In this document: in pieces, positions 57,901-64,000 of the stretch
How positions within the stretch are numbered: position 1 is the stretch's first letter
How the letters are laid out: each line of letters begins with the position of its first letter
NCBI GenBank assembly: GCA_018873225.1
Contig: JAEILZ010000002.1
Location: 1,488,001-1,552,000, forward strand
DNA from: [Phialemoniopsis] sp. UDSM-2020
Lineage: Eukaryota; Ascomycota; Sordariomycetes; Thyridiales; Thyridiaceae
Reading direction: 5' to 3'
DNA: 64,000 nt
The notes under the pieces: model-generated
Databases searched by the model: none
The model's input: only the letters and a program-made list of their open reading frames with translations
Told to the model about the DNA's origin: nothing
Made by a program: the position numbers and the translations under genes

Positions 57901-58539
57901 TTCCCTCCCCCTTCCCCGATTTGTTACTTTCTTTCATCGGCAGCGATCTCGTGGATGCGTCGCCATTGACAGAAGGGACCATCTTACTCTCTGCCGGTGT
58001 TGCTGGCTTGTTCGCCTACCCTTTCCCGTCCCTGCAACATCCCTCCTCGAAGGAACAACAGGACCAAGGGCGTCGGCGACAAACTCTCACTCACAGAAGT
58101 CCATCGTTTAGAAACAAAGAAAAAAGAAAACCACCAAGCCGTCCTGTCAACCGAGCAATTCATCATCAACGAGTCTCGGCCACATCAATATCCGCCTGTC
58201 GTCAGACCCGTCAGATTTCGCTCAGACGCACCTCAAACCTTGCCCAACGATCGTCTGTGTCTTGCGTCGCCGGTTCGTCGCTGTGCATCGACACCAACTT
58301 CTTATCAGATCGCCCAGCTCTGGAAACTGTTCATAATTGGCCTGAGCGCACCGTCTCAACTGAGCGTTTCCATAACCGTCGCTATTCTCACTTATCTCTA
58401 CATGATTGATTAATAAGGCAAGTCGTCACAACCAACGGGACGTCAAAACCGTCGAGTTTGAAAACCCGCCGGATCTCCACGGGTCTTTCGCAATATCCAA
58501 GCTCGGCTAACCACAGTCGCCATCGCAGATCGCCTCATC
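54957..58539. promoter_or_regulatory. Long divergent intergenic region upstream of FKS1
   Basis: 3.6 kb with no supported gene. Features seen are a TTAAGCCTAAGGCTAA palindrome-like sequence at 55475-55490, a TACTCCGTAC element near 55455, repeated GGTACCT/AGGTACC words (56050-56060, 57448-57470, 57620-57640), and long C/T-rich tracts from 57550 to 58000 that probably mark the FKS1 5' leader. Reading frames at 57551-58413 are leader artefacts without family resemblance. A long regulated promoter and leader is plausible for FKS1. Confidence 0.5.
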
Positions 58540-61500
58540 ATGTCTGGTTATCAGGGCCAGCAAGGCCATCACGATTACGATGATGGCTATGGCCGTCAGG
58601 GTGGTGGAAACACGGATTCTTACTACCAAGACGATCACCAGCAGCAGTATTATGATCAGAATGGTTATGACGGCCGCGCAGGCGGCCAGCATGGCGGCGA
58701 TGGCTACTATGATGAATCGTACGTTCTCGCAACCGCACTGCTCAAAATGAGGCTAGATTGGCGCAGATGACAATGGCTAACCAGAGCACTCCATCGTTCT
58801 TCTCTACAGGGGCTATTACAATGCCGATGCCAACAATCCGTACCACCACGACGGCGGTTACTACGACGGCCATGACCAGTACCAGGATGAGTACTACAAC
58901 GATGGCTACTATGACCAAGGCTATGATCAGAATGGCTACGGCAATGGTGGCCGCCAGCGCGGTGGCTCCGAAGAAGATTCCGAGACATTCAGTGACTTTA
59001 CCATGAGGTCTGACATGGCCCGTGCTACCGACATGGACTACTACGGCCGGGGTGATGAGCACTACAATGCCTATAACGACGGCCAGGGTGGCCGTGGGTA
59101 CCGCCCGCCTTCCTCACAGATCTCCTACGGAGGCAACCGATCCTCGGGAGCATCTACGCCCAATTACGGCATGGACTACGGCAATGTGCTCCCGGCCGGT
59201 CAGCGCTCCCGCGAGCCATACCCTGCTTGGACTTCGGACGCCCAGATTCCTCTCTCCAAGGAAGAGGTCGAGGACATCTTCCTCGACTTGACCGCCAAGT
59301 TTGGTTTCCAGCGCGATAGCATGCGCAACATGTATGACCACTTCATGACGCTGCTTGATTCGCGAGCCTCGCGCATGTCGCCGAACCAGGCACTTCTCTC
59401 TCTTCACGCCGATTACATTGGCGGAGACAATGCCAACTACCGCAAGTGGTACTTTGCCGCTCATCTTGATCTTGACGATGCGGTTGGTTTCGCCAACATG
59501 AAGGGCAAGAAAGGCCGGAGCAAACGCAAGAACAAGAAGAAGAAGGCCGTCGAGGGCCAGTCCGAGGCCGAAGCCCTCGAGGATCTCGAGGGTGACGAGT
59601 CTCTCGAGGCGGCCGAGTACCGCTGGAAGACGCGTATGAACCGCATGTCTCAGCACGACCGTGTGCGCCAGATCGCCCTGTACTTGCTCTGCTGGGGCGA
59701 GGCGAACCAGGTGCGCTTCATGCCCGAGTGCCTGTGCTTCATCTTCAAGTGCGCGGATGACTATCTCAACTCGCCCGCTTGCCAGAACCAGGTGGAGCCC
59801 GTCGAAGAGTTTACGTTTTTGAACCATGTCATCACTCCTCTGTACGCCTACATCCGGGATCAAGGCTACGAGATTGTCAACGGCGTCTACATTAGACGTG
59901 AGCGCGACCACAATAACATTATCGGTTACGATGATTGCAACCAGCTTTTCTGGTACCCCGAAGGCATCGAGCGCATCGTCCTGCAAGACAAGAGCAAGCT
60001 TGTGGACTGCCCTCCTGCTGAGCGTTTCCTGAAGCTCAAGGACGTTAATTGGAAGAAGTGTTTCTTCAAGACCTACAAGGAAACCCGCTCCTGGTTCCAC
60101 ATCTTGGTCAACTTCAATCGTATTTGGGTCATTCACTTGACCATGTGGTGGTTCTACACTTCCTACAACGCGCCCACTCTGCTTGTGCCGGGTTACGAGC
60201 AGGAGAGAAACCAGCAACCCCCTGCTGCAGCCCAGTGGTCCATTGCCGGGTTTGGAGGTGCCATAGCATCGCTCATCCAGGTCCTGGCAACCCTGGCCGA
60301 ATGGGCCTACGTTCCCCGACGTTGGGCCGGTGCGCAGCATCTCACGAAGAAGCTCCTCTTTCTGCTCCTCATCTTCGTCATCAATGTTGGTCCCGGCGTG
60401 TACATTTTCATGCCGGCGAAGGATGTGCAGGCCTATACGGACAGGCAGAAGAGCAAAGTCGCACTGATTCTCGGTATTGTGCACTTCTTCATTGCCGTCT
60501 TCACCTATATCTTCTTCGCTGTCATGCCTCTGGGTGGTCTCTTTGGTAGCTACCTCACCAAGAATTCGCGCCGTTATGTCGCTAGCCAGACTTTTACCGC
60601 GAGCTATCCTCGACTTTCGGGCAACGACATGGCTATGTCCTTTGGACTCTGGGTCATTGTGTTTGCCTTCAAGTTCACCGAGTCATATGTCTTCCTCACT
60701 AGACAATTCCGCGACCCCATTCGATACCTTGCGCTTATGGACACGAGCAGTTGCTTGGGCGACACGATTGTCCTGCAGTATCTGTGCAAGTACCAGCCGC
60801 AGATCACCCTGGGCCTGATGACCGTCTGCGACTTGCTGTTCTTCTTCCTCGATACTTACCTGACGTATGTCATCGTCAATACTATCTTCTCGCTCGCCCG
60901 CTCCTTCTACATTGGTTCATCTATCCTGACACCTTGGCGGAACGTCTTTTCGCGTCTTCCGAAGCGCATCTACTCCAAGGTTCTCGCCACCACCGATATG
61001 GAGATCAAGTATAAACCAAAGGTCTTGATCTCGCAGATCTGGAATGCCATTGTCATCTCCATGTACCGAGAGCATCTCCTGGCCATTGACCATGTGCAGA
61101 AGTTGCTTTACCACCAGGTCCCCTCGGAGCAGGAAGGAAAGCGAACCCTCAGAGCACCCACATTCTTCGTTTCGCAGGAAGACCACTCTTTCAAGACCGA
61201 ATTCTTCCCGGCCTACAGTGAGGCGGAGCGTCGAGTCTCCTTTTTTGCCCAATCGCTCTCGACGCCCATTCCGGAGCCGCTACCTGTCGATAACATGCCC
61301 ACCTTCACCGTTCTGATCCCTCACTATAGCGAAAAGATTCTTCTTTCTCTGAGAGAGATCATCCGCGAGGACGAACCCTATTCCCGCGTCACGCTACTCG
61401 AGTACCTTAAGCAGCTTCACCCTCACGAGTGGGACTGCTTTGTCAAAGACACCAAGATTCTGGCCGACGAGACTGCGGAGTTTAACGGCGATCAGGAGAA

Positions 61501-64000
61501 GAATGAGAAGGATACCGTCAAGAGCAAGATCGACGATCTGCCCTTCTACTGCATCGGTTTCAAGTCGTCCGCCCCGGAATACACGCTCAGGACCCGCATT
61601 TGGGCGTCGCTGCGGTCCCAGACGCTCTACCGCACCATCTCGGGCTTCATGAATTACAGCCGCGCCATCAAATTGCTCTACCGCGTCGAAAATCCTGAAG
61701 TCGTCCAGATGTTTGGCGGTAACTCGGACAAGCTTGAACGTGAGCTGGAGCGCATGGCTCGCCGCAAGTTCAAGCTCATCGTTTCCATGCAGCGCTACGC
61801 CAAGTTCAAAAAGGAGGAGATGGAGAATGCCGAGTTCCTCCTGAGGGCTTATCCGGATCTGCAAATCGCCTACCTCGATGAGGAGCCCCCACTGGTCGAG
61901 GGCGAGGAACCCCGCCTCTACTCGGCCCTTATCGACGGCCACTCCGAGATCATGGAGAACGGCATGCGCAGACCCAAGTTCCGTATTCAGCTCTCTGGCA
62001 ACCCTATTCTCGGTGACGGAAAGTCGGACAACCAGAACCATTCGCTCATCTTCTACCGAGGCGAGTACATCCAGCTTATCGACGCCAACCAGGACAACTA
62101 TCTCGAGGAATGCCTGAAGATCCGTAGTGTTCTCGCCGAGTTCGAGGAAATGAAGACGGACGACGTGTCTCCCTACACCCCTGGCGTCAAGACCAAGGCT
62201 GCGGCGCCGGTTGCTATTCTTGGTGCTCGCGAGTACATTTTCTCCGAGAACATCGGTATTCTTGGTGATGTCGCTGCTGGTAAGGAGCAGACGTTCGGTA
62301 CGCTATTCGCGCGAACACTGGCCCAGATTGGCGGCAAGCTGCATTATGGTCACCCCGATTTCCTCAACGGCATTTTCATGACGACTCGTGGCGGTGTATC
62401 CAAAGCGCAAAAGGGTCTGCATCTGAACGAAGATATCTACGCCGGCATGAATGCCATCCTCCGAGGTGGCAGGATCAAGCACTGCGAGTACTACCAGTGT
62501 GGCAAGGGTCGTGATCTCGGTTTTGGCTCCATTCTGAACTTTACCACCAAGATTGGTACCGGTATGGGAGAGCAAATGCTTTCTCGCGAGTATTACTACC
62601 TCGGAACTCAACTTCCCCTGGATCGATTCTTGTCGTTCTATTATGCCCACCCTGGCTTCCACATCAACAACATGCTGATCATCCTTTCGGTACAAATGTT
62701 TATGATCGCCTGCCTCAACATAGGTGCTTTGCGCCACGAGACCATTCCCTGCGAATACAACCGAGATGTTCCCATCACAGACCCCCTGTTCCCTACCGGT
62801 TGTCAGAATACAGACGCCCTCATGGACTGGGTCTATACTTGCGTTCTCTCCATCTTTTTCGTCTTTTTCCTGTCATATATCCCCCTCATCGTCCAGGAAG
62901 GCACAGAGCGTGGTGTCTGGCGCGCCGTGACCCGTTTCCTCAAGCAGTTCTTCTCCTTCTCGCCATTCTTCGAGGTGTTCGTCTGCCAGATCTATGCCAA
63001 CTCGGTGCAGCAGAATCTGTCCTTCGGCGGAGCTCGCTACATTGGAACAGGACGTGGTTTCGCCACAGCTCGCATTCCCTTTGGCGTTCTCTTCTCGCGC
63101 TTTGCGGGTCCTTCGATCTACTTCGGTGCGCGGCTCTTGATGATGCTGCTCTTTGTCACCATGACGATCTGGCAGGCCGCCCTGACTTACTTCTGGCTCA
63201 CGATGTTGGCCTTGGTGGTGTCGCCTTTCCTCTACAACCCCCACCAGTTTGCGTGGAACGACTTCTTTATCGACTACCGCGACTTCCTCCGGTGGCTGTC
63301 CCGCGGCAACTCTCGTTCCCATGCCTCGTCGTGGATCGCTTACAGCAGACTTTCGAGGACCAGAATCACTGGTTACAAGCGCAAGGCCATTGGAGACCCC
63401 TCTGGAAAGCTGTCGTCTGATGTTCCCCGGGCGGCAATCACTAATCTCTTTTTCGGCGAGATTATTGCCCCTCTGCTCCTGGTCGCGGTCACCCTCATCC
63501 CCTATTTGTTCATCAATGCCCAGACTGGCGTCACGAAGCTTGAAGACGTCTCGAGCGACGAGGATGACCCGGCCAAGAAGGGATCCGAGGCGACGGCATC
63601 TCTACTCCGCATTGCCATCGTCGCCGCCGGTCCGATTGCCGTCAACATGGGCATCCTGGCTGCCATGTTTGGAATGGCTTGCTGCATGGGCCCGCTTCTG
63701 AGCATGTGCTGCAAGAAGTTTGGCAGTGTGCTCGCTGCCATTGCCCACGGTGTCGCCGTCGTCATGATGCTGGCCTTCTTTGAAGTGATGTTCTTCCTCG
63801 AGGGTTTCGATTTCACCAAGACGCTCCTCGGCATGATTGCCGTTGTCGCCATCCAGAGATTCATCGTCAAGCTCATTGTATCACTTGCGCTTACGCGCGA
63901 GTTCAAGACCGACCAAGCCAACATTGCCTTCTGGACGGGCAAATGGTATTCTATGGGTTGGCATTCGATGTCCCAACCAGCTAGAGAGTTCCTGTGCAAG
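58540..64000 (+). CDS. FKS1: 1,3-beta-glucan synthase catalytic subunit FKS1 (3' end outside window)
   Basis: Two exons are seen (58540-58718, 58810 to the window end), giving 1790 codons; the family is about 1900-1950 aa, so the last 100-160 residues are missing. The N-terminus is Tyr/Gly/Gln/Asp-rich ([18 protein letters not shown]...). The cytosolic glucan-synthase region and multiple membrane helices follow: [57 protein letters not shown], and [13 protein letters not shown] sequence. The enzyme makes the main wall glucan from UDP-glucose at the plasma membrane under Rho1 control. Hot spot 1 is F688-P696 (FLTRQFRDP), the hot-spot-3 tryptophan position is Thr745, and hot spot 2 is near D1399 (DWVYTCVLS). 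The large exon is uninterrupted to the end. It is certainly FKS1 by motifs; the downstream end is unseen. Confidence 0.97.

Noticed and set aside
59114..60484. Minus-strand frame of 456 codons
   Set aside because: Antisense of the FKS1 exon, which is unmistakable on the plus strand.

Overview
The window is nuclear DNA of a filamentous ascomycete (Pezizomycotina, most likely Sordariomycetes, perhaps Hypocreales). The signs are short introns (about 50-100 bp) with GTA/GTG...YAG borders, GC-balanced coding regions, a HET-type remnant, divergently arranged histone H2A/H2B genes, a beta-1,3-glucan synthase, and a block carrying the signature of repeat-induced point mutation (RIP). The order assignment is inference; the kingdom and subphylum level is well supported.

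Layout. 1-7335 is almost pure A+T, with CpA, TpG and CpG essentially exhausted; it is a RIP-saturated repeat or heterochromatin block with no coding capacity. It stops abruptly at about 7336 against a decayed HET-domain gene (7570-8481, minus). From 10.6 kb comes a compact housekeeping stretch: KGD2 (2-oxoglutarate dehydrogenase E2) and NDUFB9 (complex I LYR subunit) diverge from one promoter; histones H2A and H2B diverge from a 1.7-kb region; then SQS1 (R3H/G-patch splicing cofactor), ATG4 (autophagy protease), JJJ1 (60S biogenesis J-protein), an SPX-RING ubiquitin ligase and a cystathionine gamma-synthase.

31-34 kb and 46-51 kb hold decayed copies of one superfamily-1 (UPF1/ZNFX1-like) RNA helicase family, on opposite strands. 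The first has lost its C-terminal helicase half, has a ruined Walker A motif, and ends in a tryptophan/glycine-rich tail. The second is two tandem damaged copies followed by an acidic unknown sequence and a hairpin (MITE-like) element. Between them lie a VOC-fold protein with a membrane segment (35.2-36.8 kb), EMG1/NEP1 (18S rRNA methyltransferase), and a secreted N/Q/G-rich protein (42.96-44.91 kb) whose tail is encoded by a tandem array of phase-1 micro-exons. This array is the most unusual structure in the window.

The right part has MOG1 (Ran cofactor) convergent with a GCNA-type SprT/HMG-box protease, a 3.6-kb gene-free stretch, and the first 1790 codons of FKS1 (beta-1,3-glucan synthase), which runs off the window end and has atypical residues at the echinocandin hot spots.

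The intact genes are mostly core functions and form no single pathway. The accessory features are the RIP block, the HET and helicase pseudogenes, the hairpin element and the micro-exon gene. Exon coordinates were worked out by hand from splice signals, reading frame and family resemblance; no alignment or expression data were available.
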